NCBI GenBank assembly: GCA_015501585.1
Contig: JADNRY010000065.1
Span: 62,001-126,000 of the forward strand
DNA: 64,000 nt
Reading direction: 5' to 3'
Origin: Rhodocollybia butyracea
Lineage: Eukaryota; Basidiomycota; Agaricomycetes; Agaricales; Omphalotaceae
Shown here piece after piece: positions 23,340-33,970 of the stretch. The notes beneath the pieces are model-generated. The model was not told the origin of the DNA and ran no database searches. It saw only the letters and a program-made list of their open reading frames with translations. The position numbers and the translations under genes are program-made. Within the stretch, counting starts at the first letter, position 1, and the number at the start of each line of letters is the position of its first letter.

Positions 23340-24883
23340 ATGGCCTTGTTAACGGAAGAAAGTGCTCTTCTTGGAGTTGAAGATGTCGCCTCTATACAAC
23401 TGCCACTTCTACATAACTATCTTTCGCGTCTTGTCTCACTCACACTAGAAGAAAAGGATCAAATACCAAACATCCTACGGCCTGATCAGTTAACCAGTAA
23501 TCGAGCTCTTCTTGCTTCGTTCTCACTCCTGGTTCTGCTTTTGTTTCGTGAAAAAAAGCTGCGAGAACAATCTCCTCGAAACAGTCCATGGGATACATGG
23601 AAACACGAGATTTCCACAGAAGTTGAATGGATCCAAGTTATAGATGCCAACATTGAGCAAGTTTGGACCTCTTTCTTGGCCTCATTTTGTAGCACTCGCG
23701 ACATCGAGACTGTTCTATGGACGGAGTTTCGGATAGATGAAAAGGGAAAACCACTTCGAGGTAAGTTTGGTCAGCTTTGCTGGAAGTAACCTTGCTTAAA
23801 TCTCATTCCCAGTCGTCGATTTTGTTCGGTCTCATCCAATACTACTCAACCACCGGGTGATAGAACTGAGTATGAAAATCCGCTGGAAACAAGGTCCCTT
23901 TGTAGACCATTCGCGCTCTCAAAAGTATCTTACATCTCGATACGACGCGTTGTGTACGCCATGGTTCGTACTGTGTGGTATTCCGATATCTCGATGTATT
24001 TATTTCTCTCCAAAGGCTTTATCATTTTTTCGATTTGGCCTCTCAGCTAGCTTTCTTGTTTCTGCTGGTTTCCTACGTTCTGAAACCGCCTCGGCCTGCA
24101 CTCTACAGTCAACCACTAGAATATGTTGGGTCTCGTGAAATCATGATCATGATTCTGTCTGTCTCCGCAATACTTCACTCTTGGACTACGTCTCTACCAT
24201 TTGTGCTTACGCTCCTTGCGTTTCTTCTCAAACTTCCCTCAGTGCCTTTCCCTCAGGAGTTTCATTTTCGACCTCCTTCTCCTGAGTCTCAGTCTGCTCA
24301 TTATCCAGTTACACGTCGCCTTCGCTCCCACTCCACTTCTACTTTTCCGGCCAGAGAGATGTCTCCCTCTTGCCATGCTCATTATTCATAGCGTTTTTGG
24401 CACAATAATCAGGGTCATTCTGTTCTTCTTGCCTGTTCTACTTTTATCTGTGTATTTCTTGTCATACGCGATGTCGGATGTGTTTCTGCAAACTCCGCTG
24501 CTACCTGCTCCTATGCCAACGCGTACCGTATTTTTCATACTATCTGTATCGTCTTTTATCGTGATTCTCCTTTCGATTTTCATTATTCTGCCTCTTCGGT
24601 CTCGTCGACATCTGGATCCTCTTCTTGGGAGCAATATTCCCTCTCGACTGGCCATGCGGCTCGTCGTGCGTTTCATCGCGCTGTTGTACAATATTCAACA
24701 TTATATCCATTTCCTCCACCATTCAACATCTTTTATTCTGTTTTTATTGCAATACCTGCTTTTGCTTTACCTCTTTTCGGAGTTTCTAGTCACTTCCCTT
24801 TTGTATTACAGGTCGTTCTCTGGAGAATCTTTGTCGGTCCGTTCGTTTTAGTTGTGCGCCTGTTTACGTCGGGGTTGCACTAA
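23340..24883 (+). CDS. multi-pass membrane protein of unknown function
   Basis: No named family recognised. Exon 1 encodes MALLTEESALLGVEDVASIQ and a soluble, Leu-rich part with one hydrophobic helix (ALLASFSLLVLLLF). A GTAAGT intron leads to VVDFVRSHPILLNHRVIE. A 52-bp intron (donor GTTCGT, acceptor CCAAAG) joins to WLYHFFDLASQLAFLFLLVS and further helices (EIMIMILSVSAIL, LPFVLTLLAFLLKLP). From about 24240 to 24590 the strongly hydrophobic reading lies in another frame (FDLLLLSLSLLIIQLHVAF, FFLPVLLLSVYFLS). The C-terminus returns to the first frame (ARRAFHRAVVQYSTLYPFPP, VVLWRIFVGPF) with TAA at 24881. I could not find introns explaining both frame changes, so exon structure, or gene integrity, is open. 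The other frame stops at 24851. Confidence 0.5.
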
Positions 24884-25025
24884 TAGATACAAATTCTGTC
24901 CGAGTATATGCGTCCGCGGAGCAAGTTCGGGAGTAAATCTGCAATCTAATCTTCGATAATCTTCAAAGAATCACATGCTACGGCTCTTAGACTCTTTTCT
25001 TCTCGAGACTCGAACGCATTCATAA

Positions 25026-26162
25026 ATGTCAAAGCCAGTTCTGTACGTTTTTGAAGGATCAGTATGGTCTGCTGGTGAGTATGTGTATGCATAGGTCGAA
25101 TTCTCTGTTAAACTGGTGACTGTTTCTAGCTGCTGAGCTCGCTGCGTATGTGCTACTCGTCGAACGAAGCATATATTAACTGATCTTTGAAGCGCGGAGC
25201 TATTTTCCAAGGGTGATATCGAATTCAAGCGGCTTGATCTTTTGAAAGGAGAGAACTTTGCGCCATCCTTCGTCAGCAAGGTAGAACGAACCCTTTTAAA
25301 CTGCCTCTTTTTGCTAACTGCCACCAGAATCCCAATGGAACCATCCCTACTCTCGAAGCCGATGGCCAAATCTATACGTCGACGGCTGAAGTTATCTCTT
25401 ATTTTGTGAAAAAATCCTCCAAGAACGTAAAACCGAGAGGCGCAGATTCGGAACTCATTGAAGTCCTTCATGCTGATAAATACGATCCCAACTTTGCGTT
25501 GCTGCTTTCGGTAGCCACCTTTTACAGACTTCTACTGCTTCCTAAGCTAACTGTTCTCAGCGACATGATGAAGAGATGAACTCGAAATCTGGTCTGGCTA
25601 CTGCCTATCTTGGTGGACGTAAGTACTTCGTAACTAATGCTGTTAAGAGCCAATTGACTCGGATATGATATCGACAGGTCAGCTGCGCTTAATGAATACT
25701 CTACTCTACCAGAAGCAGAACCACACAAGTCATTTTATGACAAAAAGATCGCATCCAACGGTGCCTTCCTGGATCTTTACCAAGGAACCGCAACTGAAGC
25801 GAAGAGCGTCTTTTTTGCACAATCTCAAGCTCATTTTAATAACATTCAGGCTTTTTTCAATGGATCTCTCGCCTCGTATCTTCCTCATAGTGGATTCCTC
25901 GGAGGAGAAACTCCAGGAGAGGGTGTGTATTGGTCATTTCTAACGTATGAAGCCGCATACTTATCCCATGGCTGCAGATGACTATCATCTGTGCGCTTGG
26001 ATCACAAGGATTGCAGCATCTCTGGGTGCCAAGCAGAAAGATGACGCGATCCCCACTCTTGAAAACGCCTTTGAGAGTTCTGTGCCACCAAAAGTCTCGG
26101 CATACTGGCAGGCTTGGATCCGGAGGCCAAGTTTTACTACAGTTTACCCTGAACTTCACTGA
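25026..26162 (+). CDS. glutathione S-transferase-like protein
   Basis: Cytosolic GST-fold protein, likely joining glutathione to small electrophiles or reducing them. Exons read MSKPVLYVFEGSVWSAAAEL, AELFSKGDIEFKRLDLLKGE, then NPNGTIPTLEADGQIYTSTA with EVISYFVK, which is the thioredoxin-fold cis-Pro and Glu/Ser-Thr glutathione-binding region. The all-helical domain follows (HDEEMNSKSGLATAYLGG, SVFFAQSQAHFNNIQAFFNG) and ends AYWQAWIRRPSFTTVYPELH. Six exons are separated by introns with clean GTGAGT/GTATGT/GTAAGT donors, the last with a TCTAAC branch. The expected N-terminal catalytic Ser, Tyr or Cys is not obvious (WSAA is the likely site), so class is left open; it somewhat resembles basidiomycete Ure2p-like or eEF1B-gamma-like GSTs. 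Confidence 0.75.
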
Positions 26163-26513
26163 GGGCCGAAAGACAGGAATATTCGTCGAAAGATAGACTG
26201 GCTACTATAGTTTTATCCGAAATTATCACCTGTGGACTCAAGCTTTGATAGTCATTTGATAATTGATTCATGGTATCAATCTCTTATATGAGTTGCTTTC
26301 ACAATTCCCATAAGCTAAACGTTGAGCAATAAGCTCACTAGCAACCATTGAACTAATGACTGGGAGTACCTGGCAGCACGTGGAGTCAAAGCGTTCCTTA
26401 TCATGATCAAGAATGGAAGTAGCGTGTTACCTCAAAATCTGCACACGCAGTGATCGTACACAATACAACGAGAAGTGTTTCATGAAACTGATTCTTCTAC
26501 TTAACACATTGGT
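26163..26513. other. convergent intergenic region
   Basis: About 350 bp between the stops of the GST-like gene and the F-box gene remnant. AT-rich, with no supported exon or RNA gene. Confidence 0.45.
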
Positions 26514-28257
26514 CTACTTATTTGAATACCGGTTAAAGAAGCATTTCGCTGGTCTGTCAGCAGCCAACTGTGAACAGTAAAAGGCCTCAATAAACATCGA
26601 AGTGTAGAAAAAGAACAAAGCTTACTTCAATACAAAATTCTTTGATGTCTTTCTCCAAAATTTCGATCGTCGGAAGATGACTGCGAACTGACTCTCCGAG
26701 CGTACTCGCATGTACTCTTGAGTCTAATGCAAACTGTTCAAGCTGGGCGATACCCCTGCTTTCGCAGACCGAGATCCGATTTCGAGAATCGACCAATTCA
26801 GCAATGTCGTGGCATATGAGGCGGTCAAAATCGGGGTCAGAGTCGAAATTGCAGCAGTCTAGGTCTACAAGGATTGAAAGAGAACAAAGATTGGGAACAA
26901 GAATGGATGTGCATTCCTTTTGGAACATCATCTCCACAAAAATCTTCTTAAGCTCTGCATACTCATGATAATAAACTGCAAGAGACAGATCTACAATCGA
27001 CGGATGGAGCGCAATAATGCTAATTGCATCCTCTCCTTTCATGTGTACTAGCTTCACTGTTTGTAGAGCACAGTTTGAGCGGAGAAGCACGTTTGAAAAT
27101 GCTTGGATATCTGCAAAATAGTCGTACCCCTCCGAGTCAACAAGGAGTTTTGGTATGTTCACCGTACCGAGCTCCAGTTTCGTGAGACTGGGTAGCAGAA
27201 TATGTTCCCAAGCAGTCGAAGGTTGAACAGCTTCCAATGCAACATATAACATTGAAATATCAGAACAGTGCACAACACCTGAGCTCTCTCCGACAGGAGG
27301 ATTGTTATAGCCTAAAACAAGCTTTTTAAGCCAAGGCGTGTGGCGAACGAGATCTCCAATCGACTGAGATTCCATGTATTGAAAGGCCAATTCTGTCAGA
27401 TTCGAGAAGGAAGGGTAATAAAAGTCAAGATCGTGTTCGCAGAGCCCGTCCCCATGGAAAATTTTAAGTTCTGGAGACAAAGAATGAAGGAGTTTATGAG
27501 GCACTCTCCCGGAGCACATTTTGAAAGTATTTCAGGTTTGTCTGGAGACACAAGTCTTTTACAGGCGTAGCGGTGTGATGTTCTAGCCATGAATTGAACC
27601 GCTCCTGTTCGTCAGGACCGGATTCAAATTTACGCCACCGCGAGCGGACATCGAAGAGAAGGACATACAAGCGGCCAACCGCTTGACATCATCAGCGTCT
27701 ATATTCCCGTTAACATGGTCAACGATCAAGTCCAATGGCGCGTTCTTGGATTGGACAAAGTAATGGCGCAAGAGTTCGAGCCTTTCGGGACGACGAATGA
27801 TGGCACCGATCGAGATATGGGAGGAAGACCAGAAAGAAGGAAAATCTTTAACTATGCTTCTCCAGAGCGAACATACCCACTCAGCACGATCGTTGGGCAG
27901 ACGGGATTGCTTTTATTCAGGTATCATCAGCGAACATGGAAAGCTCAGAGCGGCAGTTAGCGTGCAGTTATTAATATGCAACGCGAAGATTTTCTCCAGG
28001 ACTTCAACAGGGAGTTTTCGGACTGGAGACGTAAGAGCGTGTGCGTTGTGGATGGCTTGGACGATCTCGTCACGGATCTTTTTCAAGTTTTCTAGCCTTT
28101 GGATCTCGTCGTCAAAGCCACCGAGGCTAGATTCGGCGCTTTGGATGAACGAGTCAATTTCAGAAAGCTCGAGTGCAGAGGTGGGAAAGTATCCGACTTG
28201 AAGCTGAGCCAGACTCTGGTCCATAAAGGTCCGGTGCTGAGAGTAAAATTTCTCCAT
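26514..28257 (-). pseudogene. F-box gene with in-frame stops, probably decayed
   Basis: The start MEKFYSQHRTFMDQSLAQLQ leads to a coiled-coil stretch and an F-box (VRKLPVEVLEKIFALHI), which would bind Skp1 in an SCF ubiquitin ligase. In the same frame a TAA at 27913-27915 interrupts the box after SLMIPE. The frame then resumes as KQSRLPNDRAEWVCSLWRSI, the usual F-box continuation. Further stops (TAG at 27583-27585 and others to about 27525) separate this from a long open C-terminal part in the same frame: KIFHGDGLCEHDLDFYYPS, LPSLTKLELGTVNIPKLLV and other weak LRR-like units. A final intron (GAA|GTAAGC, acceptor TTCACAG) gives an end at 26514. No GT-AG intron I could find removes the first stop in frame. 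F-box genes are a fast-turnover family in these fungi, so a pseudogene is plausible. Confidence 0.55.
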
Positions 28258-28524
28258 TGATTGGCTTGAGGAATAGTAAGTAGAGTAGTTTGAATAACAG
28301 ACATAGCAGACCTTCAGCGACGCGATGTTGGTAGTAGCAATAAGAAAATTAGACGATGGAGGTGGAAAAGCAGGCCCTTATTTGGACAACTCCGAACATC
28401 CACCTGCCACTGATGCATGCCACCACCTTGTAACGCCTTTAGTACACAACCCCAGTCTTAAGTATTATGAAGAGACTGGTTTATATATATATATTATATG
28501 GTGATTGATAGTGTAACAAGCAGT
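28258..28524. repeat. intergenic with short TA repeat
   Basis: Upstream of the F-box remnant and downstream of the SGNH gene. A (TA)n tract lies at about 28480-28499. Nothing else is seen. Confidence 0.5.
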
Positions 28525-30316
28525 TTACAAGCCATCGACAGAGATAATTCTAAATTCTGTCCCACCTCCTGGATCCTTCGTTTCTTTTAAAAGCTCGCAG
28601 TGTAGGGTATGTTCACCAGGCCCAACCAGATCGCCGATGATTCGGGTACTATAGCGTGCGTGAGCAATCAACTTGATAGTTCAATGACAGATATACTTAC
28701 TTTGGTGAATGCCTGAGGTTATGCAGAAGTATTAGTATCTGAAAAGTGTAGGAGGTGATGAGACCCACATATCATCAACATCCCACCATCCGTCCATCTT
28801 TCTTCCATCTGAACGGTTGTCGTCTACCCAGCAGAATAAAGTTCCTAAACCATACGTCTTACTTCGAAGATATGTGATTCGAATCCTCCCATAAGTGCTC
28901 GCTTGCACAGCGAAAGCGACTTGAACGCCTGGTTTGCTAGCCGTTAGCCACACCTTGTCAGGTCTGGAAGGATGAGACCACAGAGCAAATGCATCTGGTC
29001 CTTCTGTTGACAAAGGAGCAGGCAGTGAACGCAGCGGATACTTGGTTCCTGAAGCTGTCTGACAAAAGGGTCGAGCAGGTTTTAAGATGGTGGTATGATC
29101 GTATTTTTGGAAAAGTGATTGTCGAGGTATGTATTCGGCGATGTCTCCTGGTTTCGGTAAGCCTTCAGCGGGCCCAGGCGACCAATCCCAGCCTCCTACG
29201 TCGGTAGGAGCAGTTTGTTCTTCGCGCCACCCTTCGCATGCCACGCGAGATGTAAAAGATTGGAGGAGGTCGGCGAGGAGACGGTGTCCGTTTGTGCCAA
29301 GATGGCGGAGATCGATCTTCGAAGACTCATGATAGTACCAGTAGTCTTCAACGGAGATGTCGGTAGAGTTGGCTTCGGTTGTCCGAAGTATATGTGGAAG
29401 GAGAACATTACGGATACTAAAATAACAAGGTAAACTGAATTTGAGCCTAGTAGAAGAATTTTGTGCGCACCTCACAATGGGTGTATCATAATACTGAGCG
29501 ATGGCTGTATGGAGGTCGCCTCCCATCGTAATAGAGTCAAACATAAGGGCCATTATCTGTCCAACAGATGTTAGTTGCGACTTAGCGTAGATAGAAGAAC
29601 AAACATCACTTGAAGGTTTATTATAGCAGGATTTTTAGGCAATGCAAAGATGGCCCGAATGAGATTTTCGTACGACATGGCTAAAGTCTCAAATCGTCTA
29701 TCATTAATGGCAAGTTCGATGATGACCAGGTCCACGTCTTCTGGTATGTGTTCGATGAAACATGTCTCCATGTATTCGCTAACTGTTGCTCCAACAGATC
29801 CGTTTATGAGCTCGACTTCAACATCGTACGTTTCGCGGATGTAGTCAGCGTACAACTTTGCCCAGTTTTCTGAAGGAGTTACACCGAGTCCCTTGGAGAC
29901 AGAGCCTCCAATAACACCGATTTTGATAGGTTGTTTGGAACGCGCTTTGCGCAGAACGCGTTTTAGACGTGCATTAGGGCCTTCGTAGGCACGAGAACGG
30001 GCAAGGTTCAAAGAGCTAATTGAATGGTTAGCTTGGAGAAGCCTTGAGAGCAGTAAACAGACCCATATCGTTTACATAGCTCGTCGGTAGGTGTACAATA
30101 ATTACAAAACTGAGGCTCAGGATCCGGTTTCGGACTTTCTATGTGTGTTTGATTTGGCAGTGGCTGGATGGCCAACTGGGGTGTCTTGTGAAGGTTGTCG
30201 AAGCAAGTGAGGACATTAGCATGGAGAGCACCGCCAGAAGTAAAGAAGAAGACAAAAGTCGAGAGGAGAATGAAAGATATTAGAATGTAGAAAGAGCGTG
30301 GTGGTAAATGGGCCAT
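28525..30316 (-). CDS. SGNH/GDSL hydrolase-like type II membrane protein
   Basis: Likely Golgi or secretory-path esterase or acetyl-transfer type enzyme acting on glycans (inference from fold). A short cytosolic tail (MAHLPPRSF) and one signal-anchor helix (YILISFILLSTFVFFF) precede a luminal part with Cys-rich CNYCTPTDELCKRYG. The catalytic blocks are IGVIGGSVSKGLGV (nucleophile Ser), INGSVGATVSEY (block II Gly), VDLVIIELAINDRR (block III Asn) and DLRHLGTNGHRLLADLL (block V His). A beta-sandwich-like C-terminus follows (LWSHPSRPDKVWLTASKPGV, DDNRSDGRKMDGWWDVDDMW) and ends FRIISVDGL with TAA at 28525. It is interrupted by several short introns. The start at 30316 is the ATG directly before the anchor helix. 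Substrate unknown. Confidence 0.75.
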
Positions 30317-30545
30317 ATTTGGCCTCCGAAGCTGAGAGCTGACGGTAAAAATGGAAGAAAATCGTCGGCAAAAACGCGGGCATCAGTCTACTGATGCTCC
30401 ACACAGGCCTCGGGTCTGCCAGTCACAACTAATCTTTGTACATATTATGTATGGATCCACTTGGGCACCGAAGCGAAACTAGAGTCTAGAACTCGTACTT
30501 AAATACACAAAGCTACATCATTCGTTCAGTTGGGTCGAAGAATCT

Positions 30546-31501
30546 TCAAGCATTTCTAGTCGGCATTCGTCCAGTCTACCATGATATCAGTCAAGGGTCG
30601 TGAACCTAGAAATTATTGGCTTACACCTGTATTATATTCTCTGCCGACTCTATCCCCAGCTCAAACTCGTCCTCCGTAGGTTCTCGGTGTGAAATCCTAG
30701 CAAGCTGAATGACAGAGTCGTAGTAGTGTAATGGCGTAAGTTCATCTTCGTTCAAAGGCAGCAGAGGTATTATGAATCGGAAATGATGCATCATACGAGA
30801 ATGAGGCTTCAAGGTTGGATGTGTAGGAATAACGAGATGTGCTAAGAGATCTGCAGCGAGACGTTAATTGAACTTGCACGCTGAATGGTTTCAACCTACC
30901 AATTTTAGGGATAGTATCCAGAAGCGCGCGCCGAAAGCGAATACCTTCGTATTGCGAACCTAATTGACGCTTGTTAGAAGAAAGCTGGCCAGAAATCAAA
31001 AATGACTTACCGGGCTTGCCCCATCCTTCATGAAAGGCATCTGCGGCCTGTGTGCTCTGGAACGCAATTAGGCAAGTTCTCGCATATTCCTCAGTTAGAA
31101 ACTTGTGAACAGACTGATAATGAAGGATGTAAGTAATGAGAATAGGAAACAAGGTCAAGCGCACATCGGGGACATCTCCACGAGCAATTGTCTTGTGAGT
31201 TCTTGAGATTCGAGATAGTCGTAGTCGTACATCCAGAGTTCTTTTGGCGCAGAGAATCAAAGAAGCAATCACCTACAAAAAATCCAACATCGATTCGAAA
31301 GAAGGCAAGGAAATTACCAACCAAGACTATGTATGAAGCACCGATAACCAGAGAATTGAAATTTTTGTCGAAAGTTCTAGTTGGCGAGGTTCTGACTGCC
31401 TGGGATAACAGTGCAACACATGATAACAGGGCAGCACAGATGGTCCCCAAAACTAGAAGAACATAGCTGACTTGGAGCAAATGCTTCACGGAAGAGAGCA
31501 T
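30546..31501 (-). CDS. dlt1: DLT1-family membrane protein (defect at low temperature)
   Basis: Two N-terminal transmembrane helices (LLQVSYVLLVLGTICAALL with the next segment, and FNSLVIGASYIVLVLIASL) lead to a cytosolic part: TLDVRLRLSRISRTHKTIAR, VHKFLTEEYARTCLIAFQST, HEGWGKPGSQYEGIRFRRAL and LNEDELTPLHYYDSVIQLAR. This order matches fungal Dlt1, needed for growth in the cold in yeast; its biochemical role is unknown. The start at 31501 puts the Met just before the first helix; an upstream in-frame Met at 31594 would add a 31-residue charged leader. A last intron (CAG|GTGTAAG, acceptor GGTAG) gives the end NIIQTGRMPTRNA at 30546; reading through stops at 30621. Confidence 0.75.
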
Positions 31502-31601
31502 AAAGAAAGCCGAGATGCCGGCATCAGCGCCTTTTTTCCCCTTACTGACATCGCCACTAGCTTGACACAAATCTCTTTCTCGTCTTCTGGGCAAATACGA
31601 T

Positions 31602-31968
31602 GCGGTGGTCTGCCTCGAGATTCATCAATACTCGATTTCTACTAGTGCACGCCAGCCAGCCAGCTAACCACAGTGACAGATCATTCCCGGGCTGAGTCGG
31701 GACCAGTAAGTACTCTAAATTCCAAAATTTTAACTGTAATACTGCATAGGTTCGCAGGCGGCAGTCCTCCTGAATTTATCGCAAATTCACTCAAACAGGG
31801 TCCCTTGGTACAACGAAAGGTAACTATCCTACTCTCTTGAAAATCTCCTAGAATTTGGCAAGGATGGAAAACCCCCAAGACCCCTCTTCTGCCGCTCTGA
31901 CCACTATCGGAAAACTGCAGTCATGTTCACATCGTGATCAATATAATGTTTCCTGAACAGCTGAATCC
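31602..31968 (+). CDS. possible small spliced gene
   Basis: A set of phase-compatible exons can be joined. Exon 1 is MRWSASRFINTRFLL, an N-terminus rich in Arg, Ser and Leu that could be a mitochondrial presequence. A 35-nt intron with a GCTAAC branch and GACAG acceptor follows. Then come IIPGLSRDQ, a GTAAGT...GCATAG intron, FAGGSPPEFIANSLKQGPLV, a GTAACT...CTCCTAG intron, and a short C-terminus ending in TGA near 31966. Each join is plausible, but the first intron is very short and no family is recognised. It is head-to-head with DLT1, 100 bp away. It could equally be noncoding sequence that happens to splice on paper. Confidence 0.28.
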
Positions 31969-32439
31969 TTGACTGGAGTCTGGATAACATCATCTCCGTT
32001 CATGACTGGCAAACTTTATCTGAGAGATATTTGGCAGGAGGCCATCAAACGAACAGACAGGCCATTCATTTGAGAGCAAATATAGCAAACTTGGAATGAG
32101 GCCTTGGTCTAAATAGAACACTGGTACATAGGGCTCAGGACTCATGATGTCAGATTACCTCATGGTTACAAAAGGTGTTCTGAACACATTCATCAAACTT
32201 TCTCCTTTTCCTCGCTCTTTGAAGAGTATGAAGCACATCCTAGCCTCTTCCTTGTAATCTAAAGGCTCAGTTCGAGGTATCGAGGGTTTCAATCTCAATC
32301 CGTGCTTCTGTGTTCCGTGTTTCGTTCAAGTTTTGGGGACCGTCTGTGAGTTGAACGACTGTCGAACACTTTTGGCTCTCAACCTTCGTTTACTTGTATT
32401 CTAGAGGCGTATTGCTCTTGGATCCGGAGGAACTTTCCG
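31969..32439. other. intergenic upstream of zinc-finger gene
   Basis: About 470 bp holding the probable promoter and 5' UTR of the zinc-finger gene. No TATA box or coding exon is supported. Confidence 0.4.
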
Positions 32440-33256
32440 ATGAAGTCTTTACATTCGTTTCCAAAGGAGTTTCATCATGACAATCATTCATAGTCAGAAT
32501 TTCATTAGATACTATTCTTCTACTAACAACAAACCTCTAGTACGACATATCCTCCAGAACCCGTGGCAGCCCGCCGAACCCGCAAAGAGCTGTTTGCTGA
32601 TGCAGGCTTGACCTTTTCTGGGTCTCATCGTGACAGCGAATCGTGTTTTCGTCTAGACTCTAGGGCCATGGACAGTCCCGCAAACACCGCTGGTCCCCGT
32701 TCTTTGAGTATTCCCGAAGCAGCGGAGGAATCTAATCATATCGACCCAATGGACGTCTGGAAGACCTACACCAAACGTTCTGTAGATGATCGAGACGGTC
32801 GAACTCCATTAACCTGCACTTGGTCATTGGGCAGAACTGCTGAAGGAGACATTGAATGCGGCTATGGGGCGACTCCAAAACTGATGAGGCGACACGTTCA
32901 AACAACACACATGCACATCAAGTTCGTTTTAACTCGTCATAGTGCATATTCTATCTTAGCTGAACTAGGTTCTGTCAGACGTTATCGCTGTGACGTCTGT
33001 GATCAAGCTTTCTCTCAGGTTTCCTATGTTCATCACATAGCATGCTCCGGCTTATAACTAACCGTCTGGTACAGGGTGCTCTTCTTCACTCCCACAAGGC
33101 GTCCAAACAGTATGCTCGCTTACCCCAACTCCATCTGAGAATATCATTCATTATTTTTTTAGCGCACAGATTCGGCCGTACAAATGCCCTTTCGAAGGAT
33201 GTGACAAAGCATATGTCGATTCTCCGACTCTTCTAAGACATAAGAAGGTGCGGTGA
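32440..33256 (+). CDS. C2H2 zinc-finger protein
   Basis: Probable nuclear DNA-binding regulator. The first exon (32440-32492) encodes MKSLHSFPKEFHHDNHS. It joins through a 48-bp intron with a perfect TACTAAC branch site to YTTYPPEPVAARRTRKELFA. Three finger-like units are seen. The first is LTCTWSLGRTAEGDIECGYG with MRRHVQTTHMH, an atypical spacing. The second is RYRCDVCDQAFSQGALLHSH, and the third IRPYKCPFEGCDKAYVDSPT with LLRHKKVR. The exons between fingers are joined by introns with donors GTTCGT and GTTTCC and acceptors TGTCAG and GTACAG. The protein stops at TGA 33254-33256, one residue after the last basic stretch, so the third finger is at the very C-terminus. Targets unknown. Confidence 0.75.
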
Positions 33257-33970
33257 AGATTCTGACGTCTCAACATTGGGGATGATGATTCACAGACTTG
33301 ATCGATTTTTTCTCCGACTCCCAAGATTAATCACAACTATGTCCCAAAGCCTATAACACGATACAGGTAGCAGATAGCACACATAGCGGCACTCTGCGAT
33401 AGTTACCGCAAAAAATAGGACGAACACCTGACATGATTTTTTTTATCCTATCGCATATACAACGGGCAGATACACGAAGCACCACTTCCACCTGCGATAC
33501 AATTGGCCATATCACAAGTATATGGTCGCCGTTAAATTACCTTTTGGGTATTCTGATTAGTTTGGGATGTATTCAAGTAGTAGCCTATACACGCGGCTTG
33601 ATAAAATCTATGAGGCAGAGTTTGGACCCATCGTCTTAGCCTGAGATCTCAACACGTACACGACCCAAACACACGGGTGCCTTGATTGTGTTAGGCAAGT
33701 AAGGGGTCCATCGCAGTATGCAGTAAGTGGCGTAAACACTTTATGTGATATTTCCAGCTTTGACTGGATAATAACACAACTCTGGGTGACCGGTCATCAC
33801 ACGATATGGTATCACATTGGCATAATATACCGACGTCAACGTCACAACAAAGGCAATACATCTCAGATGCGAGTAAGTAAAAGTACTAACAATGAACGAC
33901 TTTCAGAAAGGAGCAAAGCACAGCAGAGCTAGAAGAGGTCAAAAGGGTAATAAAATGACAATGAACTTCA
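33257..33970. other. convergent intergenic region
   Basis: About 710 bp between the stops of the zinc-finger and CAP genes. AT-rich, with no supported exon, RNA gene or repeat family. Confidence 0.45.

Noticed and set aside
24386..24722. Basic minus-strand frames opposite the membrane protein
   Set aside because: Antisense shadows of hydrophobic, T-rich coding sequence.
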